In this document: one piece after another, positions 7,909-20,121 of the stretch
How the letters are laid out: each line of letters begins with the position of its first letter
How positions within the stretch are numbered: the stretch's first letter is position 1
Translations under genes and position numbers: made by a program
The notes under the pieces: generated by a model
The model's database searches: none
What the model saw: the letters and a program-made list of their open reading frames with translations, nothing else
What the model was told of the DNA's origin: nothing
Origin: Thiothrix subterranea
Lineage (GTDB): Bacteria; Pseudomonadota; Gammaproteobacteria; Thiotrichales; Thiotrichaceae
DNA: 64,000 nt
Reading direction: 5' to 3'
NCBI RefSeq assembly: GCF_016772315.1
Contig: NZ_CP053482.1
Location: forward strand, 1,054,001-1,118,000

Positions 7909-10614
7909 TTAGACTAATTGACCGTGACAATTCTTGTACTTTTTGCCAGAACCGCACGGGCAAGGATCATTCCGCCCTACTTTCACGCCATCGCGTTCGT
8001 AAGCTTGTTTATCGCCCACAACCGCATCCACCACTTCATCATCTTCCAAGGCATTGCCCGCATCAGGGTGCGAAAATGCCATCGGCTGTGGCTCATGCTC
8101 TTCCAACGCTGCGAGGGCTTGTTGCGGCTCTTGCAATTGAATGTGCATCAGGAACGCCACCACATCGTGCTTGACGCGATCCAGCAATTGCTCAAACATT
8201 TCAAAAGCTTCACGCTTGTATTCCTGTTTCGGATTTTTCTGCGCATACCCACGCAAACCGACGCTTTGGCGCAAATAATCCATGGCTGCCAGATGTTCTT
8301 TCCATTCACCATCCAACACATGCAACATCACATCGCGTTCCAACCGACGCATATTCGGCTCACCGATCATCGCCTCTTTTTGCTGAAGTACTGCCGCGAC
8401 CTGTTCTTGAATCCGGTCACGTAAGCCCTCTTCGTGCAAATTTTTCTCAGTTGCCAACCATTGCTTGAGTGGCAAATCCACGCCGAAATCGGTGTACAGT
8501 TGCTTGTAAAGCCCTTCCACATCCCATTGCTCATCAATGCTACCGGGTGGAATGTGTGCCGCCATCATCGCATCGACCACATCTTCGCGGATGGCATCAA
8601 TGGTGTCTTTAATATCATCCACTTCCAGCAAATCGTTGCGCTGGGAATAAATCACCTTACGCTGATCGTTGGCGACGTCATCGTATTCCAGCAAATGTTT
8701 GCGGATGTCGTAGTTGTGCGCTTCCACTTTACGCTGGGCATTTTCGATGGATTTGGAAACCAACCCCGCCTCAATCGCTTGACCTTTTTCCATGCCCAAG
8801 CGTTGCATCATGCTTTTCACCCGCTCAGAGGCAAAAATGCGCATGAGGTTGTCTTCCAATGACAGGAAGAAACGGGAAGAGCCGGGGTCGCCTTGCCGAC
8901 CGGAACGCCCGCGCAACTGGTTATCAATGCGACGGGATTCGTGACGTTCAGTACCGAGAATGTGCAAACCACCCGATGCGACGACCGTATCATGGCGTTT
9001 CTGCCATAATTCACGGAGTTTGCGCAATGCTTCGGGATCAGGGTTTTCACCCAGTTGCTTAACTTCCTCTTCCATACTGCCGCCGAGCACGATGTCGGTA
9101 CCACGACCGGCCATATTGGTCGCAATCGTGACCGCACCGGGGCGACCCGCATTCGCGACAATGTGTGCTTCACGCTCATGCTGCTTGGCATTCAAAACTT
9201 CGTGCGGAATACGCAGTTCTTTGAGCTTATTGGAAACCAATTCCGAGGTATCAATGGATGCCGTGCCCACCAATACCGGGCGACCTTTCGCCACTTCGGT
9301 TTCAATTTCTTTAATGATAGCGTCGTATTTTTCTTCAGCCGTCAAGTAAATCAAATCGTTGGAATCAATGCGCACCATCGGACGATGCGTGGGAATCACC
9401 ACCACTTCCAAGTTATAGATTTGTTGTAACTCGAACGCTTCGGTATCGGCTGTCCCCGTCATCCCCGATAGTTTTTCATACAAACGGAAATAGTTCTGGA
9501 AAGTAATGGATGCGAGCGTCTGATTTTCAGCTTGAATTTCGACTTTTTCTTTGGCTTCAATCGCCTGATGCAAGCCTTCCGACCAACGTCTACCCGGCAT
9601 GGTACGCCCGGTGAATTCATCGACAATGACGATTTTGCCGTCACGCACAATGTAATCCACGTTACGCTGGAACAAGGCGTGCGCACGCAACGCCGCCCCC
9701 AAATGATGCAACACGCTGATGCTGACAGTATCGTACAGCCCCTGACCTTCCGGCAAAACACCGGCTTGCCACAGCAATTGCTCAGCACGTTCTTGCCCTG
9801 CTTCGGTCAAATACACTTGGCGGGCTTTTTCATCGACCGAATAATCGCCCGCGCCTTCCTCTTCCAATTGCTTGGTCAAGGTCGGGATAAGCTGATCAAT
9901 CGCCATGTAAAGCTGCGAAGCGTCGTGGCTAGGGCCGGAAATAATCAACGGGGTACGCGCTTCATCAATCAGGATAGAGTCAACCTCATCCACAATCGCG
10001 TAATACAAATCGCGCTGCACCCGGTCTTCTTTACGGAACGCCATATTGTCACGCAAGTAATCGAAACCGAATTCGTTATTCGTGCCGTAAGTAATGTCTG
10101 CCGCATACGCTTCACGGCGTTGCTCAGAACTCAAACCATTGATAATGACACCCGTGGTCAGCCCCAAGAAACCGTACAACTGCGCCATCTGCGCCGCGTC
10201 ACGTTGCGCCAAGTAATCGTTAACGGTGATGACATGCATCCCATTACCCGGCAACGCATTCAAGTAAGCCGCCAGTGTTGCCACCAAAGTTTTACCTTCG
10301 CCGGTTTTCATTTCGGCGATTTTGCCGTCATTCAACACCATGCCACCGATCATTTGCACGTCGTAATGGCGCATTCCCAAGACGCGATGCCCCGCTTCAC
10401 GCACCACCGCAAACGCTTCCGGCAGCAAGCTTTCCAGCGTTGCATCCTGTTGCAGGCGTTCACGGAATTCGGTGGTTTTTGCCGCTAATTGGGCATCAGA
10501 CAGCGCTTTGTACTGTTCTTCCAGCGCATTGATTTTCTTGACGGCTTTGGAATAAGACTTGACCAGACGGTCATTGCGGCTGCCAAAAATCTTTTTGGCT
10601 ACAGAACCCAGCAT
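7909..10614 (-). CDS. secA: Preprotein translocase ATPase SecA
   Basis: A start at the ATG at 10614 gives about 901 residues beginning [20 protein letters not shown], the normal SecA N-terminus, with AGAG four bases before the codon region. Visible motifs are [14 protein letters not shown]-type Walker [16 protein letters not shown], the [14 protein letters not shown] helicase motif, and the C-terminal SEC-C zinc site [14 protein letters not shown] that contacts SecB. SecA powers export through SecYEG. The upstream extension to 10677 has no family similarity and was excluded. Confidence 0.97.
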   Translation of the reverse strand: MLGSVAKKIFGSRNDRLVKSYSKAVKKINALEEQYKALSDAQLAAKTTEFRERLQQDATLESLLPEAFAVVREAGHRVLGMRHYDVQMIGGMVLNDGKIAEMKTGEGKTLVATLAAYLNALPGNGMHVITVNDYLAQRDAAQMAQLYGFLGLTTGVIINGLSSEQRREAYAADITYGTNNEFGFDYLRDNMAFRKEDRVQRDLYYAIVDEVDSILIDEARTPLIISGPSHDASQLYMAIDQLIPTLTKQLEEEGAGDYSVDEKARQVYLTEAGQERAEQLLWQAGVLPEGQGLYDTVSISVLHHLGAALRAHALFQRNVDYIVRDGKIVIVDEFTGRTMPGRRWSEGLHQAIEAKEKVEIQAENQTLASITFQNYFRLYEKLSGMTGTADTEAFELQQIYNLEVVVIPTHRPMVRIDSNDLIYLTAEEKYDAIIKEIETEVAKGRPVLVGTASIDTSELVSNKLKELRIPHEVLNAKQHEREAHIVANAGRPGAVTIATNMAGRGTDIVLGGSMEEEVKQLGENPDPEALRKLRELWQKRHDTVVASGGLHILGTERHESRRIDNQLRGRSGRQGDPGSSRFFLSLEDNLMRIFASERVKSMMQRLGMEKGQAIEAGLVSKSIENAQRKVEAHNYDIRKHLLEYDDVANDQRKVIYSQRNDLLEVDDIKDTIDAIREDVVDAMMAAHIPPGSIDEQWDVEGLYKQLYTDFGVDLPLKQWLATEKNLHEEGLRDRIQEQVAAVLQQKEAMIGEPNMRRLERDVMLHVLDGEWKEHLAAMDYLRQSVGLRGYAQKNPKQEYKREAFEMFEQLLDRVKHDVVAFLMHIQLQEPQQALAALEEHEPQPMAFSHPDAGNALEDDEVVDAVVGDKQAYERDGVKVGRNDPCPCGSGKKYKNCHGQLV

Positions 10615-10699
10615 ACGTTTACTCTCTTGTATCCTTTCCAAACAGAAAGTCCGATGAACGCCATGCAAACACAGCATTACACCGGACGGTTTGTGTCAT

Positions 10700-10705
10700 A
10701 TTATA
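10700..10705 (-). promoter_or_regulatory. Candidate -10 element for secA
   Basis: On the minus strand TATAAT lies about 86 bases upstream of the secA ATG, in the 117-base gap after the M23 peptidase gene. No good -35 hexamer is visible at the usual distance, so this is a weak call resting on the perfect -10 hexamer and its position. Confidence 0.35.
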
Positions 10706-10731
10706 TACGGTTTAACCGGCTGTACGGTGAA

Positions 10732-11694
10732 TTATTCTTCGTGACCAAGGTATTCACGCGGGTCAACCTGTGCACCGTGCTTTAGCACTTCCAAATGCAA
10801 GTGCGAGCCGGTGGAACGCCCAGTGCTACCCATCCATGCCACATTGTCGCCTTTTTTCACCACTTCGCCTTCGGCAACTTTAGTCGTGCTTAAATGCGCG
10901 TAGCGGCTGATTAAACCGTCACCGTGATCCACTTCCACCACATTGCCGTAGCCGTCATTGCGATTGCCTGCGAAAGACACGACACCGCCGCCGACCGCAT
11001 AAATTTCAGTGCCATGCGGCCCGGCATAATCCACGCCTTTGTGCATTTTCTGGCGACCGTTAAACGGGTCACGCCGAAAACCGAACTCAGAGGAAATATA
11101 ACCGCTGCGCACCGGTCTGCCGCTCGGCGAGATCTCGGATTGCACACTCATGCCTTCCAGAATTTGATCCAACGTCGCTAACATGCCTTTTTGACGGTCA
11201 AGGTTGTTTTCGACCAACTCAAACGATGCCAGAAACTCATTCGACGATAACTTGGGAACGATTACTTCCACATCATCACTCGCCAAACCACCACGAGCGG
11301 GCTTGGCATCCAGCGAGAATTCTTGCGGGTCGAGTTTAGCTTTATCAGCCACACGTTTAGCCAAGGCATTCAAACGCGCTATTTCGGCTTCGAGTGTGCC
11401 TAAACGGGCGGAAAGCGTATCCACATCCACGGTGTAATTGGCGTATGCCTTTTTAATTTGTTCAACCGTGGAAATTTGTTGCTCTAATGCCGTCAACAGC
11501 TTACCCGCATCGTTCTCAGACACTTCCGCATTCGGTGGCGTCGCATCGAGCCGGTAAAGCCCCAACATTTGGTTAACCGAAAGCCCCACCAATAGCAAAG
11601 CAACCATGCCTGCGGGGATAATTAGGTGCTTCCACGGGTGAAGCATAAACGACGAACGGCGTGTGCCGTCATCACTAAGACAGATTACCTGCAT
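10732..11694 (-). CDS. M23-family metallopeptidase, membrane-anchored, LytM type
   Basis: A 320-residue protein. Residues 21-42 form a membrane anchor (HLIIPAGMVALLLVGLSVNQ), about 65-115 look coiled-coil, and the C-terminal LytM domain has the zinc motifs HKGVDYAGPHG and HLHLEVLKHG. Such proteins cleave peptidoglycan cross-bridges or activate amidases in the periplasm. A homologous gene next to secA is common in gammaproteobacteria. It is divergent from the dciA-like gene. Confidence 0.9.
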   Translation of the reverse strand: MQVICLSDDGTRRSSFMLHPWKHLIIPAGMVALLLVGLSVNQMLGLYRLDATPPNAEVSENDAGKLLTALEQQISTVEQIKKAYANYTVDVDTLSARLGTLEAEIARLNALAKRVADKAKLDPQEFSLDAKPARGGLASDDVEVIVPKLSSNEFLASFELVENNLDRQKGMLATLDQILEGMSVQSEISPSGRPVRSGYISSEFGFRRDPFNGRQKMHKGVDYAGPHGTEIYAVGGGVVSFAGNRNDGYGNVVEVDHGDGLISRYAHLSTTKVAEGEVVKKGDNVAWMGSTGRSTGSHLHLEVLKHGAQVDPREYLGHEE

Positions 11695-11747
11695 GATAGT
11701 AAATCTCTTGGATTCCTCACTGACTCAAAAAATGCGACCATAGGGTT

Positions 11748-11753
11748 TATAAT
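11748..11753 (+). promoter_or_regulatory. -10 element upstream of the dciA-like gene
   Basis: A perfect TATAAT lies 31 bases before the ATG at 11785. There is no convincing -35 at 16-18 bases; CTGACT lies farther away, about 22 bases. Position and strand fit a promoter for the following gene. Confidence 0.45.
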
Positions 11754-11784
11754 AGAATATTGCGGGTTCAGGAATTCACCAAAT

Positions 11785-12216
11785 ATGATGAAAAAAATTG
11801 ATCGGTTGATTAGCAAGGGGTTTGATGAGAGATTGCATCAACTGGATCGACTCACGGTAGAAATCGCACGTTTCTTTGCCGTTCCAACAGAAAACCGTTT
11901 TTGGCCTTTATTAAAAAACCAACGCATAACACTCCTGACCGATGACCCTCATTTTGCTACGCAAGCCCGCTTTCAGCAGCACTTGTTATGCAAATATTTA
12001 AGCAAATGCTTAAACACTAACATTCGCGGAATAGATATTAAGGTCATCGGCTTACATCTTGCAAGCATTGAACAAAAAACGAGCGAATTTAGGGTTTCCA
12101 GCAATACAGCCAGTATCATGAAAAGTATCGCGCAAAGCATTGATGATAAAGAACTTAGGGAAGCGATAGAGCAACTGGCAAAGACTGCCAGCCGCCCGGT
12201 GCAAGGGATCAATTAG
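11785..12216 (+). CDS. DUF721 / DciA-like protein
   Basis: The ATG at 11785 follows AGGAAT at good spacing and gives 143 residues; a longer frame back to 11626 overlaps the divergent M23 gene. The N-terminus ([21 protein letters not shown]) and the small alpha/beta core fit the DUF721 family, to which the replicative-helicase operator DciA belongs. The slot between lpxC and the secA-linked peptidase is the usual location of this gene. Its last four bases overlap the end of lpxC. Family assignment is from pattern and synteny. Confidence 0.7.
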   Translation: MMKKIDRLISKGFDERLHQLDRLTVEIARFFAVPTENRFWPLLKNQRITLLTDDPHFATQARFQQHLLCKYLSKCLNTNIRGIDIKVIGLHLASIEQKTSEFRVSSNTASIMKSIAQSIDDKELREAIEQLAKTASRPVQGIN

Positions 12217-13130
12217 ATGCCAGCAAACGCATAGCTATCGGCGAAAATGGCTTGTTCTTTTTGTTTATCGGCCAGCGTCACCATTTCCCACGCATCTTGG
12301 CGCTGGAGCAATTCTCGCGCCAGTAAGTTATTAATAGCATGACCCGACTTATGCCCTTGATAAGCGCCGATAATGCCATGCCCTAAGGTATACAAATCGC
12401 CGATTGCATCCAAAATTTTGTGACGAATAAATTCATCGCGATAACGTAAACCGTCTTGATTCAGCACGCGGAATTCATCCAACACAATCGCGTTTTCCAA
12501 ACTGCCGCCCAATCCCAAATTGCGGGAACGCAGCATTTCCACATCGCGCATGAAACCAAAGGTTCGCGCCCGCGCAATTTCGCTGGCATACGCTTGGCGC
12601 GAAAAGTCGATTTCCAAGGATTGTGCCGTGGCGCTGACCGCCGGATGATCAAATTCAATTTCAAAGCTGGCTTTAAAACCGGCATAAGGCAGTAATTTTG
12701 CCCAACCGTTGCCACGGCTTGCCTCAATGGGCTTTTTAATGCGAATAAAACGCTTGGGTGCTTTGAGTTCCTCAATGCCTGTGGAGAGCAGCAAATACAG
12801 GAACGGTGCGGCGCTGCCATCCATGATAGGAATTTCAGCAGCATCCAAATCCACGTAAAGGTTATCTATCCCTAAACCCGCTAACGCTGACAGCAAGTGC
12901 TCAATCGTTGCCACTTTAGCATCGTGATGAATGAGCGCCGTGCATAACATGGTTTCACCCACCAATTCGGGGTGAAGCTCAATCAATGCGGGGGGAGTCA
13001 TATCAACCCGGCGAAATACAATGCCGGTATTAGAAGGTGCAGGGCGTAATGTCATCGAGACTTTCGTGCCGGAATGCAAACCGATACCGACAGTCGATAC
13101 GGTTGTTTTAAGTGTGCGTTGCCTTAACAA
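12213..13130 (-). CDS. lpxC: UDP-3-O-acyl-N-acetylglucosamine deacetylase LpxC
   Basis: A 305-residue protein with the LpxC zinc ligands in [16 protein letters not shown] and [17 protein letters not shown], and the catalytic His in [10 protein letters not shown]. LpxC performs the committed deacetylation of lipid A synthesis. As in E. coli it lies downstream of ftsZ, here separated by 226 bases that can hold its own promoter. Tail-to-tail overlap with the dciA-like gene is four bases. Confidence 0.97.
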   Translation of the reverse strand: MLRQRTLKTTVSTVGIGLHSGTKVSMTLRPAPSNTGIVFRRVDMTPPALIELHPELVGETMLCTALIHHDAKVATIEHLLSALAGLGIDNLYVDLDAAEIPIMDGSAAPFLYLLLSTGIEELKAPKRFIRIKKPIEASRGNGWAKLLPYAGFKASFEIEFDHPAVSATAQSLEIDFSRQAYASEIARARTFGFMRDVEMLRSRNLGLGGSLENAIVLDEFRVLNQDGLRYRDEFIRHKILDAIGDLYTLGHGIIGAYQGHKSGHAINNLLARELLQRQDAWEMVTLADKQKEQAIFADSYAFAGI

Positions 13131-13286
13131 GGTAAACTCCCTTTCGTTGTTGGCGCGTTATTTTTTAGAATACGTGAATTCTAGTCGATTTGAGTTATTA
13201 GAGCCTGAACAAGTTTCCATAAACTTTCACAAATCGCTGTATAGAATCATTATTTCTATCAATAGCGTAGCATTGACGCCCCCGCT

Positions 13287-13312
13287 GGCGTTGAAGCAGT
13301 AGCCTCAACGCC
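13287..13312 (-). terminator. Hairpin between ftsZ and lpxC
   Basis: GGCGTTGA (13287-13294) is repeated inverted as TCAACGCC (13305-13312) with a 10-base loop, 45 bases past the ftsZ stop. There is no T-tract on either side, so this could be a weak terminator or an RNA-processing hairpin. Confidence 0.35.
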
Positions 13313-13356
13313 TCGACGGGCATGTCGATTAATCAACGAAATTCAAAACTGCACAC

Positions 13357-14577
13357 TTAGTCCGCTTGCTTGCGTAGAAAAGCCGGAATATCCAAGCTGC
13401 TTTCAGTGCCATTGCGGATATACGTGGGGGTATCACGCACCGCCCCGTAAGAACCTCTGACACCAGGCACATCCTGCGCCAATACCACCGGTGGTAGATC
13501 GCGCACACGGTTACGTTGCTCATTGACCACTGCTTGCTGTTGCGCGTGACGATCCATGCCTCTGACAGGCTGCTGCTGACCGACAACCGACAACGCTGGG
13601 CGTGCTGCCGCCGTCACGCCGCCTTCTTCCAAACCCGTCGCCACGATGGTGACACGGATTCTGTCGCCGAGTTCTTGATTCAACGTCGTGCCAATGATCA
13701 CATTCGCATCATCCGCCGCGAATTGACTCACCACCGCACCCACTTCCTCGAACTCGTGCATGGTCATATCCAAACCACCGCTAATGCTGACCAGAATGCC
13801 ATGCGAGCCGTCCAAGCGGATGTCTTCCAATAACGGGCTGGAAATCGCCATTTGTGCGGCCTTAGACGCACGGTCTTCACCTTGCGCCTCACCCGACCCC
13901 ATCATGGTAACACCACCGTTCATCATGACCGCACGCACGTCCGCAAAGTCAACGTTGATCAAGCCGGGGTTAGTGATCAATTCAGCAATGCCCTGCACCG
14001 CTTTCAGCAATACATCATTAGCGGCTTCAAACGCTGACAGCAATGACACATTCTTGCCCAACGACGTCAGCAATTTCTGGTTAGGAATGGTAATCAAAGA
14101 ATCCACATGCTTGTGCAATTCCGTAATTCCCGCATCCGCCGATTTCTTGCGGCGTGAACCTTCCATCAAGAACGGGCGGGTAACGACCGCTACCGTCAGA
14201 ATCCCCATATCACGCGCAATTTCAGCAATGACGGGAGCTGCACCCGTACCCGTGCCACCGCCCATCCCGGCAGTAATAAACAGCATATCGGTACCGCTCA
14301 CCAATTCCTTAATGCGCTCACGGTCTTCAATCGCGGCTTCACGCCCGATTTCAGGGTTAGCACCCGCGCCCAAGCCTTTGGTCAGCGAAGTACCCAGTTG
14401 CAACACACTCTTCACGCCGATGCCAGCCAAGGCTTGGGAATCGGTATTCGCACAAATGTATTCAACGCCTTCAATGCCAGATGCCAACATGTGCTTGACC
14501 GCATTGCCGCCGCCACCGCCGACACCGATGACTTTGATTGCAGCGCCTTTGGCTGCACTGTCCATTAATTCAAACAT
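13357..14577 (-). CDS. ftsZ: Cell division protein FtsZ
   Basis: A 406-residue tubulin homologue with the GTP signature [17 protein letters not shown], the T7-loop region ([11 protein letters not shown]) and the conserved C-terminal peptide [11 protein letters not shown] that binds FtsA and ZipA. Between core and tail is a roughly 60-residue linker. FtsZ polymerises into the division ring. Last member of the dcw run before lpxC and 17 bases after ftsA. Confidence 0.98.
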   Translation of the reverse strand: MFELMDSAAKGAAIKVIGVGGGGGNAVKHMLASGIEGVEYICANTDSQALAGIGVKSVLQLGTSLTKGLGAGANPEIGREAAIEDRERIKELVSGTDMLFITAGMGGGTGTGAAPVIAEIARDMGILTVAVVTRPFLMEGSRRKKSADAGITELHKHVDSLITIPNQKLLTSLGKNVSLLSAFEAANDVLLKAVQGIAELITNPGLINVDFADVRAVMMNGGVTMMGSGEAQGEDRASKAAQMAISSPLLEDIRLDGSHGILVSISGGLDMTMHEFEEVGAVVSQFAADDANVIIGTTLNQELGDRIRVTIVATGLEEGGVTAAARPALSVVGQQQPVRGMDRHAQQQAVVNEQRNRVRDLPPVVLAQDVPGVRGSYGAVRDTPTYIRNGTESSLDIPAFLRKQAD

Positions 14578-14594
14578 GCCCGTATCTCCGACTG

Positions 14595-15839
14595 TTAAAA
14601 ATTACCGTTAAACCAGCTTTTCAAGCGATCCCACCAGCCATCTTCCGTCGACATAACGCCGGGAGTGGGATAAGTGCGCTTGGTGCCATATGCCTGCTGT
14701 GCCATCCCGTACAGCAGTAAGCCTACCCCAGTGGAATGGATAGGGTTTTCAACTTCACCACGCAGGCCGCCCATGTTGCGAGGCATACCGATGCGTACCG
14801 GCATGTGAAACACTTCTTCGGCTAACTCACGCACTCCCCGCATTTTGGAAGAGCCGCCCGTCAACACGATGCCTGCGCCAATGCGTTCCTCATAACCGCT
14901 GCGCCGCAGTTCCTGAAGCACCAGTGAAAATAATTCTTCGTAACGCGGTTCAATCACCGACGCTAAGGTCTGTACCGACAAACTGCGTGGTTCGCGTTCG
15001 CCCACGCCCGGTACTTCAATCAACTCGTCTTCATCAACAAGCTGGCGTAGCGCCCGACCGTGTTTAATCTTAATCTCTTCCGCGTGTTGCGTTGGCGTTC
15101 TGACCGCGACCGCAATGTCATTGGTGACTTGATCACCTGCAATCGGAATCACCGCCGTGTGGTGAATCGAACCGTTCATGAACACCGCAATATCGCTAGT
15201 GCCGCCACCAATATCCACGAGGCAAACGCCCAGTTCCTTCTCATCCTCTTCCAACACGGCATAGCTAGACGCGACCTGTTCCAGAATAATGTCTTCCACG
15301 TGTAAACCGCAACGCTCCACGCACTTAACCAAATTCTGTGCCGCACTGTGCGCCGCCGTCACCAAATGCACCCGCGCTTCCAGACGCACGCCTGACATGC
15401 CAATCGGCTCACGAATACCTTCCTGCTGGTCAATGATGTACTCTTGGGGCAATACATGCAAAATACGCTGATCAGCAGGCACTGCCACCGCCCGTGCCGC
15501 ATCCATCACGCGATCGACATCGCTGAGCGTGACTTCCTTATCCTTAATCGCCACAATCCCGTGAGAATTCAGGCTACGCACATGGCTACCGGCGATACCG
15601 ACGTATACCGAGCGAATTTGGATGCCCGCCATCAATTCGGCTTCTTCCACTGCACGTTGAATCGACTGAATGGTGGATTCAATATTCACCACCACGCCTT
15701 TTTTCATGCCCCGTGAAGGGTAAGAACCCAGACCGATAATCTCCAAACGTCCTGCGTCATTGACTTCACCGACCAAGGCCACCACTTTAGATGTACCCAA
15801 ATCCAGCGCTACAATCACGTTATGTTCTTTCTTTGACAT
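14595..15839 (-). CDS. ftsA: Cell division protein FtsA
   Basis: An actin-fold ATPase of 414 residues starting [17 protein letters not shown], with the phosphate-binding [15 protein letters not shown] motif and a C-terminal amphipathic membrane-targeting helix ([13 protein letters not shown]). FtsA tethers FtsZ filaments to the membrane. The ATG at 15839 is spaced six bases from AGGAG; a GTG immediately before it is too close. The start lies inside the ftsQ end (20-base overlap). Confidence 0.97.
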   Translation of the reverse strand: MSKKEHNVIVALDLGTSKVVALVGEVNDAGRLEIIGLGSYPSRGMKKGVVVNIESTIQSIQRAVEEAELMAGIQIRSVYVGIAGSHVRSLNSHGIVAIKDKEVTLSDVDRVMDAARAVAVPADQRILHVLPQEYIIDQQEGIREPIGMSGVRLEARVHLVTAAHSAAQNLVKCVERCGLHVEDIILEQVASSYAVLEEDEKELGVCLVDIGGGTSDIAVFMNGSIHHTAVIPIAGDQVTNDIAVAVRTPTQHAEEIKIKHGRALRQLVDEDELIEVPGVGEREPRSLSVQTLASVIEPRYEELFSLVLQELRRSGYEERIGAGIVLTGGSSKMRGVRELAEEVFHMPVRIGMPRNMGGLRGEVENPIHSTGVGLLLYGMAQQAYGTKRTYPTPGVMSTEDGWWDRLKSWFNGNF

Positions 15840-16647
15840 CACTCACTCCTGCGAATCGGCGCGTTGACTCCCGCGAGCCGACTGGGGATTTCTTCCATTC
15901 CACTGCAAAACCATTGGTATAACGCAAGTCTACTCGCCGTATATTGCCTAGTTTTTTGGCTAATTCCTGCTGAAAACCAACGCGAAAGCGTTGTATCCGG
16001 CGTTCCTGATCTTCGCTGCCGATCATGACTTCCGGGCCATCTTTAATTTTTAAACGCCACGAACCGCTGACATCCTCGGTCAGTTCCGAAACTTCCAGTG
16101 GTAAACCTTTTAGCCATTCCTTGACTTGCAGATAGCGTTCAGCGATTTCGCGCCCCTTATCCTCTGGGCTATATAACGTTGGCAATAACCCACGTATAGA
16201 GGATAGGTCAGCACTAAATAATTCACCGTATTTATTCATCAGGCGTTCTCGCCCCCAAAACGCCACCGGATGTTGCTCTTCGATGCCCACAATCAAGCGA
16301 TCAGGCCAAGCTTTACGCAAACTAACCCCACGTACCCACGGCAACGCTTTGAGTTCAGTTTCTAGCACATTCACATCCAGCAGATATAAATTGGTTTGCT
16401 GATACTTATCCGTAACTGCTTGTAACTCTGTATCTTTGATGAACTTGCGCTCGCCTTGTAGATCAATCCGACTAATGGATAGGTTTTCGGGGTTATTGAG
16501 CATTGCTCTCACCCCTAAGCTGCCTGCCAGCAACATAACACCCACCACCAACACCGCAATCAGCTTCCATAAAACCGGCGAAACTTCAGCCAAACGGAAG
16601 CTTGCATGATTAGGTTTAGCAGTTTTACGGCGTGGTGGTGTTGCCAT
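15820..16647 (-). CDS. ftsQ: Cell division protein FtsQ
   Basis: A 275-residue bitopic protein: short basic cytoplasmic N-terminus, one membrane helix (about residues 30-50), a POTRA domain beginning ISRIDLQGERKFIKD, and an FtsQ beta domain. FtsQ recruits FtsB/FtsL to the divisome. Its ATG shares one base with the ddl stop (TAATG), so translation is probably coupled. Confidence 0.95.
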   Translation of the reverse strand: MATPPRRKTAKPNHASFRLAEVSPVLWKLIAVLVVGVMLLAGSLGVRAMLNNPENLSISRIDLQGERKFIKDTELQAVTDKYQQTNLYLLDVNVLETELKALPWVRGVSLRKAWPDRLIVGIEEQHPVAFWGRERLMNKYGELFSADLSSIRGLLPTLYSPEDKGREIAERYLQVKEWLKGLPLEVSELTEDVSGSWRLKIKDGPEVMIGSEDQERRIQRFRVGFQQELAKKLGNIRRVDLRYTNGFAVEWKKSPVGSRESTRRFAGVSDVKERT

Positions 16648-17567
16648 TACAGCGTCGTCTCCAAAATGCGCACAACCAGCGCGTTAAAATCCATTCCAAT
16701 CGCACGAGCGCCCATTGGCACCAAACTGTGATCCGTCATACCAGGGTTTGTATTGACTTCGATCAGCCACGCTTTGCCTTGGGCATCGCGCATCAGATCA
16801 ACCCGACCCCAGCCGCGCCCGCCAACTGCGGCGAAAGCTTGCTGTGCCAGCACTTGCATGGCCTGCTCTTCCGTCGCATCCAAACCACAGGGGCAAAAAT
16901 AATGCGTGTCATTCGAGATGTATTTGGCTTCGTAATCGTAAAACTCACCCGGCACTTCCAAGCGAATCAGGGGCAATGACTCGCCAGCAACGATTCCGGC
17001 GGTGTATTCCGCACCCGTGATCCACTGCTCAGCAATCACCACTGCGCTGCATTGTGCCGCTTTGTGGTAAGCGCCTGCCAAATCCGCCGCCACTTTCACT
17101 TTGCTCATGCCGATGCTGGAACCTTCCGTAGCCGGTTTCACCATCAGCGGCAAACCCAACTCGGCAACCACGGCATCAAAATCGGTAGCCGCCGTCAGCA
17201 CCCGATACGCCGGTGTTGGCAAACCCGCGCCCGCCCAGACCCGTTTGGTCATAAGCTTATCCATGCTGATCGCCGAAGCCATCACGCCACAGCCGGTGTA
17301 GGGCAAACCGAGAATTTCCAGCGCACCTTGCAACACGCCATCTTCGCCACCAGCACCGTGCAGAATATTAAATACCCGATCAAAGCCACCGTCTTGAAGT
17401 GTCTTAATAATGTTACGGTCAACATCAATGCCGTGCGCATCCACGCCACTGGCTTGCAAGCCCGCCAGCACTGCCGCGCCACTTTTCAGCGAAACTGGGC
17501 GCTCGGCTGCCCAACCACCGTACAACACCGCGACTTTGCCGAATTTAGCCGCCAGATTCTGACTCAT
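16647..17567 (-). CDS. ddlB: D-alanine--D-alanine ligase
   Basis: A 306-residue ATP-grasp enzyme with the N-terminal [14 protein letters not shown] motif, [17 protein letters not shown] and the metal-binding [17 protein letters not shown]. It joins two D-Ala molecules for the pentapeptide stem. Its place between murC and ftsQ is that of E. coli ddlB. Note that murB is absent from this cluster. Confidence 0.96.
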   Translation of the reverse strand: MSQNLAAKFGKVAVLYGGWAAERPVSLKSGAAVLAGLQASGVDAHGIDVDRNIIKTLQDGGFDRVFNILHGAGGEDGVLQGALEILGLPYTGCGVMASAISMDKLMTKRVWAGAGLPTPAYRVLTAATDFDAVVAELGLPLMVKPATEGSSIGMSKVKVAADLAGAYHKAAQCSAVVIAEQWITGAEYTAGIVAGESLPLIRLEVPGEFYDYEAKYISNDTHYFCPCGLDATEEQAMQVLAQQAFAAVGGRGWGRVDLMRDAQGKAWLIEVNTNPGMTDHSLVPMGARAIGMDFNALVVRILETTL

Positions 17568-19000
17568 GCGCCACCCTCCGGTTTCAGCATCAGTTTTTCG
17601 GGCAAACTCGCGGCTAATGCACCCACGCTGCCCGCACCTTGAGTCAAAATCACATCGCCATCCTGCAACACATGCTTCAAGACCCCAGGTACGTCTTCCA
17701 CATCAGTCACAAAAATCGGGTCAACTTTGCCACGGATACGAATCGCCCGTGCCAACGCCCGCCCATCCGCGCCCGGAATCGGCTGTTCGCTGGCGGGATA
17801 CACATCCATCAACACCAGCACATCAGTTTCCGACAACACTTGCGCGAAATCTTCAAACAAATCGCGAGTACGGGTGTAACGGTGCGGCTGAAACACCTGC
17901 ACCAAGCGGCGCGTCGGCCAGGCATTCCGCACAGCCTCCAGCGTCGCTTTCATTTCACGCGGGTGATGCCCGTAATCATCGACCAAAGTTGCCTGCTTAC
18001 CCGGCGCGAAAGTAATGTCACCGTATTGCTGAAAACGTCGCCCCACCCCGTCAAATTTGCGCAAACCATCCATAATGGCCTGATCGGACACGTCCAGTTC
18101 CGCCGCAATTGCAATCGCTGCCAGTGCATTCAAAACGTTGTGACGCCCCGGCAAATTCAGCACGATGTCCAAGGTGCGATTGCCCTTGACGCAATGCACC
18201 GTAAAATGGCTTTCCGTCCCCACAAAGCGCAGGTTCGTCGCCCGCACGTCCGCTTCCTGATCAATGCCGTAAGTGACGATAGGTCGCCCAACGTCCGGCA
18301 TGATTTCGCGCACGTACTCATCATCCACACACAACACCGCCAACCCATAGAATGGCAAGTGATGCAAAAATTCCACAAACGTTTGCTTCAACTTATTGAA
18401 ATCATTGCCGTAGGTGGACATGTGGTCTTCGTCGATATTCGTCACCACCGCAATCATCGGTTGCAAGTGCAGGAATGACGCATCGCTTTCATCCGCCTCT
18501 GCCACCAGATATTCACCCGTGCCGAGTTTGGAATTGCTGGCTGAACTGTTCAGCTTGCCACCGATTACGTAAGTCGGATCCATCCCGCCTTCCACCAGCA
18601 AACTCGTGGTCAAACTGGTCGTCGTGGTTTTACCGTGCGTACCCGCCACCGCAATGCCCTGCCGGAAGCGCATCAATTCCGCCAACATTTCCGCACGGCG
18701 CACAATCGGCAAACGTTTTTCACGCGCCGCCACGATTTCAGGGTTAGTCGCATCAATCGCGGTCGACACCACGATCACATCCGCCCCCTCAACATTTTCT
18801 GCGGCATGACCTTTGTAAACCGTAATCCCCAGCGATTCCAAGCGGCGCGTCATCGCGCCCTCTGCCACATCCGAACCGGATACCTGATAGCCCAAATTGG
18901 CGACCACCTCAGCAATACCGCCCATCCCCGCACCACCGATACCGATGAAATGCAGCCGATTAATGCGTTTGCGAGCCAGATCGTCCTTGCCTATTTTCAT
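17564..19000 (-). CDS. murC: UDP-N-acetylmuramate--L-alanine ligase MurC
   Basis: A 478-residue Mur ligase with [16 protein letters not shown] at the N-terminus, the ATP loop [11 protein letters not shown], the central ADESDASFL and the C-terminal [14 protein letters not shown]. It adds L-Ala to UDP-MurNAc. It overlaps ddl and murG by four bases each (ATGA). Confidence 0.97.
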   Translation of the reverse strand: MKIGKDDLARKRINRLHFIGIGGAGMGGIAEVVANLGYQVSGSDVAEGAMTRRLESLGITVYKGHAAENVEGADVIVVSTAIDATNPEIVAAREKRLPIVRRAEMLAELMRFRQGIAVAGTHGKTTTTSLTTSLLVEGGMDPTYVIGGKLNSSASNSKLGTGEYLVAEADESDASFLHLQPMIAVVTNIDEDHMSTYGNDFNKLKQTFVEFLHHLPFYGLAVLCVDDEYVREIMPDVGRPIVTYGIDQEADVRATNLRFVGTESHFTVHCVKGNRTLDIVLNLPGRHNVLNALAAIAIAAELDVSDQAIMDGLRKFDGVGRRFQQYGDITFAPGKQATLVDDYGHHPREMKATLEAVRNAWPTRRLVQVFQPHRYTRTRDLFEDFAQVLSETDVLVLMDVYPASEQPIPGADGRALARAIRIRGKVDPIFVTDVEDVPGVLKHVLQDGDVILTQGAGSVGALAASLPEKLMLKPEGGA

Positions 19001-20121
19001 TGTTGTTTTCCTGCTGAATTATCGAAATCATAACCGGCGTAAGCGGCACAAATCGCTGCCACTTGTGCCGTTGCATGAGGCTTAGCCAACGTGCGCGAAG
19101 CGATGCTCATTTGCCGCAAACGGGCGCGATCCGTACACAACTCTTTTAATACGCTCGCAAGTTTTTCCGGGGTTAAATCGCGCTGCTGAATCAATAACGC
19201 TGCGCCGTTTTCCGCCAAGTAATTGCCGTTCGCGGTCTGGTGGTCATCCACCGCGTGTGGATAAGGCACTAACACTGCCGCCACGCCTGCCGCTGCCAAT
19301 TCAGCAATGGTGAGCGCACCGGCACGGCAAATCACCAAATCCGCCCATGCATACGCTTCCGCCATGTCCTCAATAAACGGCATCACGTCTGCTTCAACAC
19401 CGGCGGCAGCGTATTGGTGGCGGGCATCGTCAATGTTTTTCACGCCAGCTTGGTGACGCACCCTCGGACGAATTACTGCATCCAACTGCGCCAAGGCTTG
19501 CGGAACCATCTGATTCAAAGCTTGCGCCCCCAAACTGCCCCCAACCACCAATACATGTACCGGCTCATCGTCACGGTCAACCAAGCGCTCCAGCGGCGCG
19601 GGCAAACTGGCAATATCCAAACGCACCGGATTGCCGGTTGCCATCACCTTTTGGCTGGCAGCAAACGTGCCGGGGAAACCTTCCAACACCCGCCGACTGA
19701 CACGCGATAACAGCTTATTGGTTAAACCTGCGACGGCATTTTGCTCATGAATCACTACCGGCTTGCCCAGCAATGCCGCCATTAATCCACCGGGGCCTGC
19801 CACAAATCCGCCCATGCCCAATACCGCAGCAGGCTGATGTTTGCGCACGATTTGCAGCGCCTGCCACAACGCCCGCACCAAATTCACCGGCGCTAATAAC
19901 AATGCCCGCAAGCCTTTGCCACGCAAGGCACTGACATCCAACCACACCATTTCAATACCGGCTTCGGGAATCACTCGTGCTTCCAAGCCTTTGCGCGTCC
20001 CCATCCACACCACGGGAATCCCTTGGGCGATCAAGGCACGCGCCACTGCCAAACCGGGGTAAACGTGCCCACCCGTACCGCCTGCGGTAATCATAATCGG
20101 ACGCTGCTGTTTACTCGCCAC
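18997..20121 (-). CDS. murG: UDP-GlcNAc:lipid I glycosyltransferase MurG
   Basis: About 374 residues. The chosen GTG at 20121 is preceded by GGAGGA at ideal spacing and gives an N-terminus ([15 protein letters not shown]) of normal MurG length; the ATG at 20094 has no such site. Motifs are [16 protein letters not shown] and the C-terminal donor site [16 protein letters not shown]. MurG makes lipid II at the inner membrane face. Its start overlaps the ftsW end by 11 bases. Confidence 0.95.
   Translation of the reverse strand: MASKQQRPIMITAGGTGGHVYPGLAVARALIAQGIPVVWMGTRKGLEARVIPEAGIEMVWLDVSALRGKGLRALLLAPVNLVRALWQALQIVRKHQPAAVLGMGGFVAGPGGLMAALLGKPVVIHEQNAVAGLTNKLLSRVSRRVLEGFPGTFAASQKVMATGNPVRLDIASLPAPLERLVDRDDEPVHVLVVGGSLGAQALNQMVPQALAQLDAVIRPRVRHQAGVKNIDDARHQYAAAGVEADVMPFIEDMAEAYAWADLVICRAGALTIAELAAAGVAAVLVPYPHAVDDHQTANGNYLAENGAALLIQQRDLTPEKLASVLKELCTDRARLRQMSIASRTLAKPHATAQVAAICAAYAGYDFDNSAGKQQ

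Noticed and set aside
9532-10488. 318-codon open frame antisense to secA
   Set aside because: His/Gln-rich shadow translation of a conserved gene; no domain or start signal.
17564-17639. Missing murB searched for between murC and ddl
   Set aside because: The genes overlap by four bases; murB must lie elsewhere, as in E. coli, and this is not abnormal.
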